A stretch of 64,000 bases of DNA from Medicago truncatula (GCF_003473485.1 NC_053049.1:17751001-17815000), one strand, 5' to 3'; numbered from the stretch's first letter, positions 1-11,299 are shown. Numbers and translations: made by a program. The notes: generated from the sequence alone by a model not told the origin.

Positions 1-520
1 GGTTATGGTGTTCATAAGATCTAGCCAATTTTCTAGGGATATGGACAAATGAAGAGTAAATCATGGTTACAATTGTTATCAAACTTTATACAAGTTTTTT
101 ACTAACAACAAAAATAAATGAGAAAAATATGTATTGGAATTTGGATGTATGTTTTGCGCAAGAGAGGGAGATTTGGTCGTGGACAATTAAGATAAAATAA
201 TAATGTGATAAAAAAGTTAACAATCGACGTTATTCAATTTTACTAATCATAATTATAATTATATTGTCAAAAACTAAATATTTGACATAACTTATAGCGT
301 TGATAATAAGTTAAAATCTTTAAATTCAAAGATTTTTTTTTAATCTTAGTGAAATTTATAATTGCTTTTGTTCCTTTAGTTTTATCTACGCAATTTGAAA
401 GTATAGAAATCAAAGGACTTTCAAGGAAAAAAACAAAATAACAGTGATTGTGATTTGATAAACAGAGATTCAATTCTGCATAACACTGTTCAGTGACTTG
501 ATTCAGTGACTTAGAGTCTC
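1..520. other. AT-rich intergenic stretch
   Basis: I see no supported gene here. Short open frames exist but are low-complexity and AT-rich, with no recognisable motif or splice structure. The right edge adjoins the stop codon of the degenerate gene copy that ends at 521. Confidence 0.6.
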
Positions 521-1581
521 CTAATTACAATTATTACCCATAACCCTTTTCAATTCCGCTAATTCTTCATAAAAGCTTGAATATTCCTTCTGAACCTCAT
601 TCTTGAGAAGTGCCTCACACTTCTCCATCATATCCACCATATTAGCCCTTTTAAGATCTCCCAAAACCATATGCACTTGATTTATTGGTGGTTTGGAATG
701 GATAAAGGCAGTAAAGAATATGAAATAATGACCTGATTTGAGTAGTTGTTCTCTCATTATCACAAGAAGCCAGTTAAACTCATGAATTTTTAACCCCAAT
801 ACGGTTGATAAACCGTATATTTGAAGGAGTTGTTTTTCTAGACCTCTTACACCAAAAGAGTTTACAACGGGAAATAAAAGTTTTTCATTTGGCATAATAT
901 CAACTTTTAACATAGTGCTCAATAAAAAATTTATCTTTGTAAAATCAAAATATTTATCTTCGCATTGATAAGAGATGGCAAAGCTGAAGTTAGATAAATA
1001 GTCTTGGGTTTTTCTGTTTTAGTGTGAAAGAAATAGCCAAAGAAGGTAGTGATTCACGATATAAGCAAGTAACCAGAAAATCAAGTGCAGCGTTGTGCCA
1101 ACAAACCATTAATCCGCGGTATCGGATGAGGAAGGAAAACATCTTCAGAACGTGCGATGCATCTCCCATATGCATAAAAATCCGAATATATGAACCATTT
1201 ACCTTAGGTTGAAGACGCGATTTGGTTCTGGAGAAGCTGATTCCAAAGCCCCAGCTACCTTTTCAGCATCTTCGAGGATCGTTTTGAGCTTTACCCATAA
1301 ACTCGACCATGTCAAAGTAGCATTCATCAGTATTTGAAACATCGCTGAGGCGTTGCTTGGCCTTGGAAGCATATCTAGTTACGTTTCGTTCCGTCCGCCG
1401 CCGCAGTGGAAAAAAAATTGTTTCCGGCGGCCACGGAAACCCAAGTAGTGATTGGGTGTGCCGGAATGTGGTGGTTGATGGTGTTGCGGATGATCAGAAA
1501 ACTGAGGCGGCTCTTGAGGTTGTTTTTTCTGGTGGTGAGAGGAACGGTGAAGGAACTAGCGTGTTCAATCAGGCGGCTCAT
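521..1581 (-). pseudogene. Unrecognised mitochondrial-type gene, copy 1 (broken)
   Basis: This is a minus-strand two-exon gene that I do not recognise. Exon 2 (934 down to 521) is open for about 137 codons and ends in TAG. Exon 1 runs from about 1581 down to 1074. The intron of 139 bp (1073-935) has GT-AG ends and joins the exons in frame (phase 0). The N-terminus (MSRL..., rich in Ser, Arg and His, then an FFSTAAADGTK-like segment) resembles a mitochondrial presequence; that is inference. Compared with copy 3 at 4718-4017, this copy has an extra T near 1295 (frameshift), a deletion of roughly 35 bp near 1386, and its original ATG near 1516 changed to AAG. A local 66-bp duplication supplies another in-frame ATG at 1581. 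It is therefore probably a pseudogene, although exon 2 is intact. Confidence 0.6.
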
Positions 1582-1639
1582 AAAGTTGTTTTTTCTGGTG
1601 ATGGGATTGAGAAAGAGTGAAGAAAGTAGGTTACCCTAT

Positions 1640-2159
1640 CTATCCTGTAGGGTATATATATAGAGTGGTGATACACAAACCATCCCATGTGGCATACCAC
1701 TTTGTACACCCTTCATGTGGCATTTTTTTAATAGTTAAATTGAGGGCAATTTTGTCCAACAACAAAAAGTAAGGGGCAATTTTGTAATACAGAAAGCCCT
1801 CACTTTTCTTTCCCATTCTCCTTCCCTTCTCCCTCTCACCGCCTTCTCTCTGTCCCGACCCTTTCCGGATGAAGACAACCACCGCGACGACGAAGGTTCC
1901 ACGAGGACAGGACAGTCCAATAACCAGTTCCAAAGTTCGTCCTCCCATCCCAACACCACCACCCACTGCCGGCGCCAAAAAATCTGCGAGAAGATTGTCT
2001 ATAACCATCGATGTCCTTAAATCAATCTCTCCACTTCCTCTCAATCAGTATTGCTTCACCATTGAAGGTGAGTTATTTCTTGTTTTTGTCTCTTCAACAT
2101 CTGGTGTGGTTGTTTGCATTTAAGGTTATTTGCCACATGATTGTTTACATCAAGTTTTT
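1640..2159 (+). other. Spacer with a first-exon-like ORF
   Basis: This segment separates copies 1 and 2 of the unrecognised gene. At 1869 a plus-strand frame opens with MKTTTATTK, is Pro/Thr/Ser-rich, and reaches a GTGAGT-type donor near 2068, as a first coding exon would. No downstream exon is found, because at 2160 the sequence switches abruptly into copy 2. The segment could be a gene fragment carried by a transposon or a chance ORF. I do not recognise the peptide. Confidence 0.25.
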
Positions 2160-2880
2160 CTTGAGAAGTTCCTCACACTTCTCCATCATATCCAGCATAT
2201 TAGCCCTTTTAAGATCTTCCAAAACCATATGCTCTTGATTTATTGGTGGTTTGGAATGGACAAAGGCAGTAAAGAATATGAAATAATGACCTGATTTGAG
2301 TAGCAGTTTTCTCATTACCACAAGAAGCCAGTTAAACTCATGAATTTTTAACCACAATACGGTTGATAAACCGTATATTTGAAGGAGCTGTTTTTCTAGA
2401 CCTCTTACACCAAAAGAGTTTCCAATGGGGAATAAAAGTTTTTCATTTGGCATAATACCAACTTTTAACATAGTGCTCAATAAAAAATTTATCTTTGTAA
2501 AATCAAAATATCTATCTTCGCATTGATAAGAGATGGCAAAGCTGAAGTTAGATAGATAGTCTTGGGTTTTTCTGTTTTAGTATGAAAGAAATACCTAAAG
2601 AAGGTAATGATTCACGATATAAGCAAGTAAACAGAAATCTCTCATATGCATCAAAATTCGAATAATATGAACCATTTCCCTTAGGTTGAAGACGCGATTT
2701 GGTTCAGGAGAAGCTGATTTCAAAGCCCCAACTACCTTTTCAGCATCTTCGAGGATCGTTTTGAGCTTACCCATAAACTCGACCATGTCAAAGTAGTATT
2801 CATCCGTATTTGAAACATCTCTGAGGCGTTGCTTGGCCTTGGAAGCATATCTAGTTATGTTTCGTTTCGTTCCGTCTAGT
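2160..2880 (-). pseudogene. Unrecognised mitochondrial-type gene, copy 2 (truncated)
   Basis: This is a second minus-strand copy of the gene at 521-1581. Exon 2 homology runs from about 2494 down to 2160, where it stops abruptly before the C-terminal part. Exon 1 homology (2595-2880) keeps the MVEFMGKLKTILEDAEKVV-type stretch. It has an internal deletion of about 75 bp that removes the HMGDAS-to-donor part of exon 1, and it is cut off at the N-terminal side near 2880. No intact open frame spans it. It shares the same intron-flanking sequence as copy 1, so it arose by DNA-level duplication and not by retroposition. Confidence 0.65.
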
Positions 2881-4016
2881 TAAGATATTTATATAATGTG
2901 TTGAAAATGTATGATATATAAATTATTATTGTTTATATCATTCAAGTTGTTATTGTTTATTCATTAACGTTGCTATGTTGTGAGCTGTTTATGTGTTGTC
3001 TCTGTTGTTGTTGAATATTAATCAAGTTGCAAGTGTTGGTCTAAGTTACAAAGTTGTAAGATGTTGTTCCAAAGTATTGGAGTCATATAAGTTGTTGATG
3101 TTGTCCAAGTTGTAGGTTGCTGAGTCCATGCATACTCATTATGTTGAGGGCTCGATGCCCTGGTTGGTACCACATGCATGATTAAGAAGTTGAAGTTGCA
3201 TATGTTGAGTTTAAGTTGTAGAAGTCGCATTGTCGTCGTCGTTAAGTTGTCATTTATCAATGAGTGATAAAAAAGAACTATTGTGAAGTATTAATGTTTA
3301 TCAATCGTTGTTGTTTATGTTATTATATGATGATGTTTATGATGTGAAGTATATGATGTTTATCAATCGTTGTTGTTTATGTGGTTATATGGTGATGTTT
3401 ATAATGTGTAGTATATGATATTATAAGATGATGTTTATGATTTGATTATTATGTGTTGTATGATGTTGTATATAATGTGATGAATATGAAGTTAATGATG
3501 ATTAGAAGTTGATTGAATTATTAATGAAGTCTTATATGAAGAGTTAATGTTATTAATTGATGAAGTCTAAGTTGTTAAATGCATTTGATGAATTATATGC
3601 TTATTATTATTGAATGTGAAATCTCACCCATTCTGCTTGGAAATGTTGTCTTTACAATTGGGTAACTTGCAGGTAATCAAAGTTAGTTGTTGAAGTGAGT
3701 TGACTCTCTCACGTGTCTTCGTCTTAGGGTCGCTCTGATACGTAACGGGATGAGAATTTTGTTGTTGCTTTCTGTTCCTTACGTATTATTTTATGAAGTT
3801 TTATGAACATGTTGTTTGAATAATTGTATGAGATTTTTACATTGAGGCCTTTGTGCCAAGGTTGTTTTAAACGTTGAAATAATTTCCGCTGCGAAGTAAT
3901 AAATAGTGAATCTATTCCGTTTATGATTTTATGAAAAGAAGTGTGACATTCCGTTTATGTTGAATTACTCTGATTTTTATGTGAAATTTTCAAGTTCGAA
4001 AACGGGGTGTTACAAC
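2881..4016 (+). mobile_element. LTR-like retrotransposon fragment
   Basis: This is non-coding sequence of about 1.1 kb between two truncated copies of the same gene. It is rich in GTTGTT and TGATGTTTATGA repeats. Its right end reads ...CGGGGTGTTACA, the kind of 3' end found on LTRs of plant Ty3/gypsy elements. Copy 3 of the neighbouring gene resumes directly after it. I could not find a matching TG... start or a target duplication on the left, so it is a partial or rearranged LTR, and the class is inferred from the end motif only. Confidence 0.4.
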
Positions 4017-4718
4017 TTACACCAAAAGAATTTACAACGGGGAATTAAAGTTTTTCTTTTGGCATAATACCAACTTTTAACATAGTGCTCAATAAAAAAT
4101 TTATCTTTGTAAAATCAAAATATCTATCTTTGAATTGATAAGAGATGGCAAAGCTGAAGTTAGATAGTCTTGGGTTTTTCTGTTTTAGTATGAAAGAAAT
4201 AGCCAAAGAAGGTAATGATTCACGGTATAAGCAAGTAACGGAAAATCAAGTGTAGAGTTGTGCCAACAAACCATTAATCCGCGGTACCGGATGAGGAAGG
4301 AAAACATCTTCAGAATGTACGATGCATCTCCCATATGCATCAAAATCCGAATAATATGAACCACTTCCCTTAGGTTGAAGACGCGATTTGGTTCAGGAGA
4401 AGCTGATTCCAAAGCCCCAACTACCTTTTCAGCATCTTCGAGGATCGTTTTGAGCTTACCCATAAACTCGACCATGTCAAAGTAGTATTCATCCGTATTT
4501 GAAACATCGCCGAGGCGTTGCTTGGCCTTGGAAGCATATCTAGTTACGTCGTCTTTCTCTTGTCTTGAAAGAGATTTTTGGATTTTTGTTCCGTCAGCCG
4601 CCGCAGTGGAAAAAAAAATTGGTTTTCCGGCGGCGACGGAAACCCAAGTAGTGATTGGGTGTGCCGGAATGTGGTGGCTGATGCTGTTGCGGCTGATCAG
4701 AAAACTGAGGCGGCTCAT
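4017..4718 (-). pseudogene. Unrecognised mitochondrial-type gene, copy 3 (exon 2 cut)
   Basis: This is the best-preserved exon 1 of the three copies. Translation from the ATG at 4718 gives a Ser/Arg/His-rich leader (MSRLSFLISRNS...), an FFSTAAADGTK segment, then a charged helical region (VEFMGKLKTILEDAEKVV). It ends in a hydrophobic part (LKMFSFLIRYRGLMVCW) near residue 155. The exon 1 donor region differs from copy 1 by one lost base. Exon 2 homology (MLKVGIMPNEKLLF-like) begins near 4116 but is cut at 4017 by the LTR-like segment, so no full protein can be made. The function is unknown. The leader and helices would suit a mitochondrial protein, but I see no known domain. Confidence 0.6.
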
Positions 4719-5262
4719 GAGGTTGAAAGAGCGAAGAAAGTAGGTTACCTTATCTATCCTGTAGACTATATATATATATATATTCAAGGATTAAAACTAG
4801 GTTACCCTATCCTTACAAAAAAAAACTATTTCTAATATTAGTCCCTCTTACAACAAAGTTTGATTAATTATCCTTAAACTCTTAAATTTTTGAATGATTT
4901 TTTTTTAAGACATGTTTAGAACACTATGAAAGGTTCATTTTCCAAAATTTAGATTTTTGTAACTTCAAACGAATTAAATATGAATTTTTTAAAACGACAA
5001 AATTTAAAGATAAAATCAACAAAATTTGGACGTAGAAATCAAATTTTGCGACAATTTTTTGCAGAGGAACTTTTAGTAATGTTCTTAAACAAATTTAAAT
5101 TGAAGAGAGACTAATACTGAGTGCATAATTTTTTTTAAGGATTAAAAAACTATTAAATTTAAGTAAGGATTAAACTTAAAAGATCCCAATTTTATTTAAG
5201 AACAAAGTCACATGAGTGGGGATGTCGTTGTGATGGTGGTGCTGCTCATAGGCATGTGAAAT
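4719..5262. other. AT-rich intergenic stretch with decayed repeats
   Basis: No gene is visible. A short (TA)n run lies near 4770-4782. From about 4800 the sequence has the texture of old non-coding repeats (phrases such as 'ggattaaaactaggttaccc' and 'aaggattaaac'), but I could not define termini. Confidence 0.4.
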
Positions 5263-6038
5263 TAAAGGGGGGTGTATTGGATTAGGATTTTAAAAGACAA
5301 TTTTAATAAAAAAAGTCTTTAAGATTTTAAAAGACTGTGTGAGATTGTATTGATTCTGTGAGATTTTAAAAGACTTTTTATGTAAAAGACTTTATACACT
5401 CAAGATTTTAAAGGATTTATCACACTAACTTTTAAGGATTTCAAAGGATTTTATGTGATTTTAAAATTTCAAAGGATTCAATGAATTTTAGGAAAAAAAG
5501 AACAAACTTACAAGCGTGAATGATAAAAATAATGAACAAATAAATTCTAGCGTTTGAATAAAGAAAAATAAAACCAATAAAAAATTCTTTTACTATTGAT
5601 TTTCAAATTTTAAGAATTTTATGGATTTTATAAGATTTTAAGGTTCTAAAAAACACTCTAACACATTATTCTCAATACACATTTTTTATTTGTTAAAAAT
5701 GTTATTCCCACAAAATTCAATTGTACATATTTAAAATTATGTCAGCACTTACAAATCTTTCAAAAAAAGAAAAAATATTGTGTCAGCCATTACAAATCGG
5801 TCGAGTTACACGAGTTTACCGAGTGTTAACTCAGTCAAACTCTTTAAACCTTCCAATTTTACCAGAAACCGATTTTACCTCAGAGTTAACACGATTTTTG
5901 TACCTAAAAACGTAAGCTCGGTAATCTCGGAGAGTTAACACTCGATTTGCGAAACATTGATTACGACATACTCTCTATCATAATATTCTCAGTACAATTT
6001 TTTATTTTTTTATGAGATAGAGAGAGGGAGCGAGGGGG

Positions 6039-6041
<3 letters not shown>

Positions 6042-6073
<32 letters not shown>
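6042..6073. repeat. (GA)n microsatellite
   Basis: A perfect GA dinucleotide run of about 32 bases sits in a larger purine-rich tract (about 6010-6150) inside the Harbinger-like element. Confidence 0.9.
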
Positions 6074-6076
<3 letters not shown>

Positions 6077-6270
6077 GAGAGATAGAGAAACGAAGAGAGA
6101 AAGGAGGGAATAGGGAGCGGGAGGGATGAGAAGAAAGAGATAGTAACTTTTAAAAGAATAACAATCTCAAGAAATCTCATCTTTTCATGAAAGACTTTTT
6201 CTTGTTAAAATTACACTACAAAATCCCACAAAATCCAATTTATTAAACAATCTTTCGAAATTTGAATGAT

Positions 6271-6415
6271 TTTGAATACCACAAGACTTTTTTTAAATGA
6301 TGAAAAGTCTTGATTGAATACCTCAAGACTTTTTTAAAATAACAAAGAGTCTTGATTGAATACCACAAGACTTTTTTTAAGTTGCAAAAAGTCTTGATTG
6401 AATACCACAAGACTT
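6271..6415. repeat. 42-43-bp tandem repeat, about 3.5 units
   Basis: Units start at 6271, 6314, 6356 and 6398, each beginning TTGAATACC(A/T)CAAGACTTTTT and followed by the complementary AAAAGTCTTGA. Every unit can therefore fold on itself. The array lies in the subterminal part of the Harbinger-like element. Confidence 0.8.
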
Positions 6416-6474
6416 TTTCATAATTAAAAAATCTTCTAAAATTCCATAGAATCCTAATTCAATACATCCCCTAA

Positions 6475-7339
6475 TTTGATAATAAAATTCATCGTATGAG
6501 AAAGATTTTTGGGAAACAATTTAACTTCATTAAATTCCTTCGCCCGCAAGTCATAACATTGTTTTTTTTTATGATTAGTACTTGATTTTTATAATTTACT
6601 GGTACAACATATTTCAAGCCACTTCTCCAAATCAACATATTTTTATAATTTACACCAACAATCCATACTTAGTGGAGTTAAAGAGTTTTCTTTAATTTTC
6701 TTTTCATCGTGTGTCAATTGTGTTGCACCATATAACAAAATAACCTCGTGCTTGGAATTAATAGAAGGAGCCAAATGTTTGGTGTATTCAATTAGGATTT
6801 TAAAGGACAATATTTGTTTAAAAATGTCTTCAAGAATTTTACTAAAAGTGACAAAATGAATTCTTACTCATAAACTTCTCAAAATACACTTGCTTCACTC
6901 AAATTAGTCTCCTACTAAAATATAGTTTTAAAAGTATCTACTACTCAATTTGATCCCAATCATAAGAAGAAGAAGAAAAAAAACATTAAAATCAAGTAGT
7001 AACATAGCAATGAGTCCTCTTCACTATACGATGTGTGAGTCTTTTCTTTACATTCATTTCAAGCAAAAGAGGTTGAACTTCAAGGATTAAGGGTAATTAA
7101 TTAATCTTCTCTTACACTATTTAGCTTTAAAACATTCTTGCCTCAGCTTCTCGATTTCATCTTTTGCTTCTCCAACATGGCAGCCTCCTTTACCAAACCC
7201 ATTTCCAACATCCAACAAACAACAAAACAAATTGAAACCCTCGACCATTTGACAATAAATAATTAATGACACGTATAGCAAACAAAAGGGCTCCACCCAT
7301 ACTACAAAGTTTCAAGTTTCATTGTTAATTTCAAGTAGT
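6475..7339. other. Intergenic, with a second Harbinger-like end
   Basis: No gene is visible. At 6781-6835 there is a partial copy of the terminal sequence seen at 5268 (GTGTATTCAATTAGGATTTTAAAGGAC), without a partner end nearby. The remainder is AT-rich sequence that I cannot assign. Confidence 0.5.
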
Positions 7340-8455
7340 GTATTTACCCGGCGTTGCCCGGGTTAGACATATTCAAGAAGATCAAAAAATTCTATGTATT
7401 ATATCCGCAAATAAAATTTATTACGGATTGGTATGTCACAAATATCTTAATAAATACACACGAATATAATAAAGTAAACCTTATTACAAATACTCGTAAA
7501 TTTATAGATGCACATACAGATAAAATTAATGGAATTTAGTAAAAATATTAACACATATAGAATAAAATTAACTTTTTTTAAGTTTTTCAGACTCACATAA
7601 ATCCGTATTCGTTATTAAATTAATAAAATTATACAATTGTTGTGTTACATGAAATAATATATAACTGGATCTCCTAATTAAAGATTTTTATTTGATTAGT
7701 AATTTGTGAATACCTGATTTGGAGTTACTAAACTTCAGGAACAACATCGTTAATTATTAGTTTTGAATTATTATAGAGTGTGTTTGATACCCCCATTTTT
7801 TTCTAAAAGTCCAAAATATAAAAATAAAAAATAAACATTTGCAAACAATTTTTAATATACAAAGTAAACTTTAATTTGAACCACGTAAGAATTTCTTAAG
7901 AAAAATAGCTCTGTACAATTTAAACTTAGCCAATTGCAATATCAACATAATGGGTACATCGGGATTTTCAGACATAAAGTCAATAAGTTGATTTGCATAT
8001 TCTTCTGATAGTGTGCACGTGAGTTTCTCCCCTCCTCTGCGTATAATTGGTTGGTTGGACACCATTTTTGTATTCTGTAAGTTCTCCCTTTGCAACTAAT
8101 ACTCCAATAATATCTTTAAAAAATAAAAAAAAATATTGCGAATAAACGTGGAAGTGACACGTGGCATAAAAAACCTTACTTTATATATATACTATTGATT
8201 GATTGATTGATGATTTATAATGGAAGGGTATCGTATGTAATTTGTTGAGATATTTCTGTTACGTAAAATATTAGGAATTCAATAAAAAAGTTAAGTAAAA
8301 TATTTAATAGATAAGATCAAAAGTTTGTTGAGATATTTATGCCAAATTAAATATTGGTTTTAAAAAATAGAAAAATAATAAAAATATTGCGAATAAACGT
8401 GGAAGTGTGACGTGGCATAAAAAACCTTACTTTATATATATACTATTGATTTGTT
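7340..8455 (-). mobile_element. Helitron-like element, degenerate
   Basis: Read on the minus strand, the low-coordinate end carries a GC-rich palindromic motif (ACCCGGGCAACGCCGGGT) followed closely by ACACTAC. This resembles the 3' hairpin plus CTRR end of plant Helitrons. The other end begins AATAGTATATATATAAAGTAAGG(T)n...ATGCCACGT. That end occurs twice, near 8130-8200 and 8390-8450, as if two 5' termini were stacked. An RPA1-like fragment lies inside on the same strand, which fits known Helitron cargo. No Rep/helicase is visible. Confidence 0.45.
7871..8095 (-). pseudogene. RPA1-like OB-fold fragment
   Basis: The 74-residue frame contains SEEYANQLIDFMSENPDVPIM followed by ILQLAKFKLYRA. 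This resembles the DNA-binding OB-fold region of replication protein A large-subunit-like proteins (pattern ...VVLQFAKIKLFKG...), which plant Helitrons often carry. It is far too short for RPA1 (over 600 residues) and has lost its flanks, so it is a remnant. The assignment rests on remembered family similarity. Confidence 0.4.
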
Positions 8456-9307
8456 AGGTTAAATAATTGCGAACCTAATAAAGCAAATGAGTGGGAAAAA
8501 ATTAGGTTAAGTTATTGCAGATGTAACAAAATTACATATATAGATGATGCATATAGTGATATGATCATTGAAGTGACTCAACTGAGAATTTCTAATGGTC
8601 AATATTATCACAAAAATGTCAATAGAAAAATTCTCAGTTAATTTTAATATCTCAGTTAATTTTGTTTTCGTATATAGTTTGTTTTTTTTTTCTTGAAAGA
8701 AATGTATGTAGTTTGTTGAAATATATTATCGCCGATTTTGTTTTTAAAAACAGAAAATTAAAACAAATTCTCTTAAAAAATTATTGGATATGACGAGTAT
8801 TTATTTATAGACGTGGTACTTTGAGAAATTTACGATACATATAAAAAAAAGTTTTTTTTGAGTAAAGTTTTTTAAAAAAGTTGTTATTGTATTATTAGTA
8901 GATATGCATAATAAACAACCTCAAAGAAGACCTCTCAAAATAATATAAACAAAAAAATTAAAAAAATAAATAAAATTAAAAAATATACTGAGAGAGTGAA
9001 GTGTTAGTTTATTAAACTACTACCGACACACGCACACTTTTTAATGATTCTCTCTCTTGTTTGTTACCATCTTGAATTAATCAACAACAACTCTTTGGAA
9101 TTTTAGCCTTGGTGTATGATATGAGATTAATATGTGGTTTAGGTTGTAAGATCATAGAGGATTTCTCATATCATGATTATTAAATCATGATAGGAATATT
9201 CATTTTACAATTGTGATAGGAATGAAATTTGATTATTAAATCAATGGGGTTGATTTAGCGGAAGATTTTAGATTTATATATTGTGGTAAACTAAGATTTT
9301 CATTGTA
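8456..9307. other. AT-rich intergenic stretch
   Basis: No gene is visible. The sequence is AT-rich with many short homopolymers. Around 9000-9070 it becomes slightly more mixed, but I see no coding frame with splice support. Confidence 0.5.
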
Positions 9308-9778
9308 GTCATTTGTTTCTCTCGTGTCCTTGCTTTGGGGAGCTGTGGTCTCTGGTGCGGTTTTAGATTGGTTTTGATGGTGTTGATAGTCAACAAATCT
9401 CTGATCATTTTTTTCAGTTTATTCACTATACAGGTGGTGTGAGATCAAGACGGTCTTTTCTTCAGCTTATTTGGCTTTTGACAGTTTGGACTATATGGAA
9501 TGAAAGAAACGCTAGATTGTTTAAGCAAAAGGAATCATCTTTAGATCAGTTATTAGATAAAGTAAAGTTTTATTCCTTGTGGTGGTTGAAAGCCAAAAAG
9601 GCTTGTTTTGTTTTTGGTGACCATATGTGGTGGTCTAGTCCTATGTCGTGTTTAGGCATTGGATAGATCCTTTGTATTTATTGTAAACTGGTGTGTGCGG
9701 TGGTATCTTGGCACACCTTGTGCTTTTGATATCATCTTGCATTGTTATTATAATCATTTTTGATTGTTCAAAAAAAAA
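9308..9778 (+). mobile_element. LINE 3' end (zf-RVT region), 5'-truncated
   Basis: The frame at 9439-9666 reads RRSFLQLIWLLTVWTIWNERN, then LLDKVKFYSLWWLKAKK and PMSCLGIG. This is the C-terminal zinc-finger/reverse-transcriptase tail typical of plant L1-type LINEs. Upstream, 9308-9438 continues the same protein in another frame (WIGFDGVDSQQISDHF-like), so it is frameshifted. The tail ends in a short A-run at about 9770-9778. Only the last few hundred bases of the element survive. Confidence 0.8.
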
Positions 9779-11299
9779 GATTTTCATTGCACAAAATTTT
9801 TAGCAAATGGACAAAAAACTTCATCACAAAAATTGCATTCATAATTAACAAGTATGAAGTATCATTCATTCTTTTTTTTTTAATTGAAAATAAGTGAGTG
9901 TAATTAATGAATGTGACGAAAAAATGAATGAAGTATAATTTTCTTAACAAATCAATGAACCAAAGAAATAATTTCACATTTGTGCAACTCTGAAAAGAAA
10001 GAAAGAAAAAAACACAAACTGCACAAGCATTAAATGCTCTGAAAAAAATAAAATCAATGATGAAAATGAAGATGAAAATTGAGAATTGCTTTCACACTTT
10101 CACTAACCGATTGTATAGTTCTTCACATAAATTATATGACAATGCTGGTATAAATATAATATTAGGAATTCGGAATAATTTTTCATATCATCTTGTTTCT
10201 CCCCAAAAAATTTGATTATTAGCAATACCGTTGAGGGAAGAAAAAAAAAATGGTGTTTAAATTTACCTGAGAAAATGAAAAAAGATGTGTGAAAAAATTG
10301 ATGTACGATTACGACTATTTTCTTCTCTCTCGTGTTTCAAAGTTGGTCGTAGAAACATGCAAACTTCATCAAATTGCCTCACTCACAAGTCACAGCAACA
10401 TACATAAATAACTAATAAAATTGTGACACGTAGAATGAACTTTTAAATGCACCATTGTTACATGACAAGGTTACTTCTTTTACATATATATATATCTAAG
10501 ATGTAAAACTTTTGTACATCTTAATATATTAAACTCGAAAAAAAAAAGAAAAAAAAAAGAAAGTAATAAATTAAACTCATAAATCATTGATATTATGAAT
10601 ATTTTAGAAAAGATTATAACTCTAATAAATTGTTAAATTATATTGAGTCTTGCTAACTAATGCCATAAGGACACAAAATAAGAAATTAAATGTAAAAATT
10701 TAATCTTAGAAATTGTACATTCATAACTTTAAAAGATTAAAAACTTATCTTTTCAATACAATATTATTTATTGTCTAATTCTATTTTAAGATCTTTATCT
10801 TGTTCCTTAAGAGAACAAGTTAACATTTCCCTTCTATATTTAACAACATACCGTCAATTCTGAATTTATATGTCAACCATTTACGATCAATTTAATCCAA
10901 AAACATATATTTAAAAATCTATTATTATCAATTTAATCCTTAACAACATCTTCAACTAAGAACTCTTAAAGATGAGTTTTTCATTGAGTTTTATGTATAT
11001 ACATGTCCATCTATTTCTAATTTTTAAATATCAATTCATAATAAGTTTTTTTTTTTTTTTGACAAAGTTCATAAGAATTGAACTCTCCAATGCAACACAT
11101 CTGCAAATTTGTTAATTGGATCTCATCAATAACTAAACATCATTACTTTCAACAATAATCAATATTTTTTCTTCCAATAATTGTAACTTGTTTTAACAAA
11201 AATTTATTTGAGGGAGTCACACATTGAAGGAGATAGAGTATATATGCCTATGTAAGCATTTTCTCTCACTTAATTCCAATTAAGTATGCTTTGTAATTA
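9779..11299. other. AT-rich intergenic stretch
   Basis: I find no coding region here. There are poly-A/T tracts, a (TA)n patch near 10480, and a T-run at 11046-11060, all non-diagnostic. Confidence 0.5.

Larger units (their letters stand above)
5263..6474. mobile_element. Harbinger/Tourist-like TIR element
   Basis: The ends are imperfect inverted repeats. The left end reads GGGGGTGTATTGGATTAGG, and the reverse complement of the right end reads GGGGATGTATTGAATTAGG. Each is flanked by TAA (5263-5265 and 6472-6474), which matches the 3-bp TAA/TTA target preference of PIF/Harbinger elements. No transposase frame is visible, so the element is non-autonomous. It contains a GA microsatellite and four copies of a hairpin-forming 42-bp unit near the right end. 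Family assignment is inference from termini. Confidence 0.55.

Noticed and set aside
6271..6415. Regularly spaced repeats resembling a CRISPR array
   Set aside because: The units are directly adjacent with no unique spacers, the host is a plant, and the repeats lie inside a TIR transposon.
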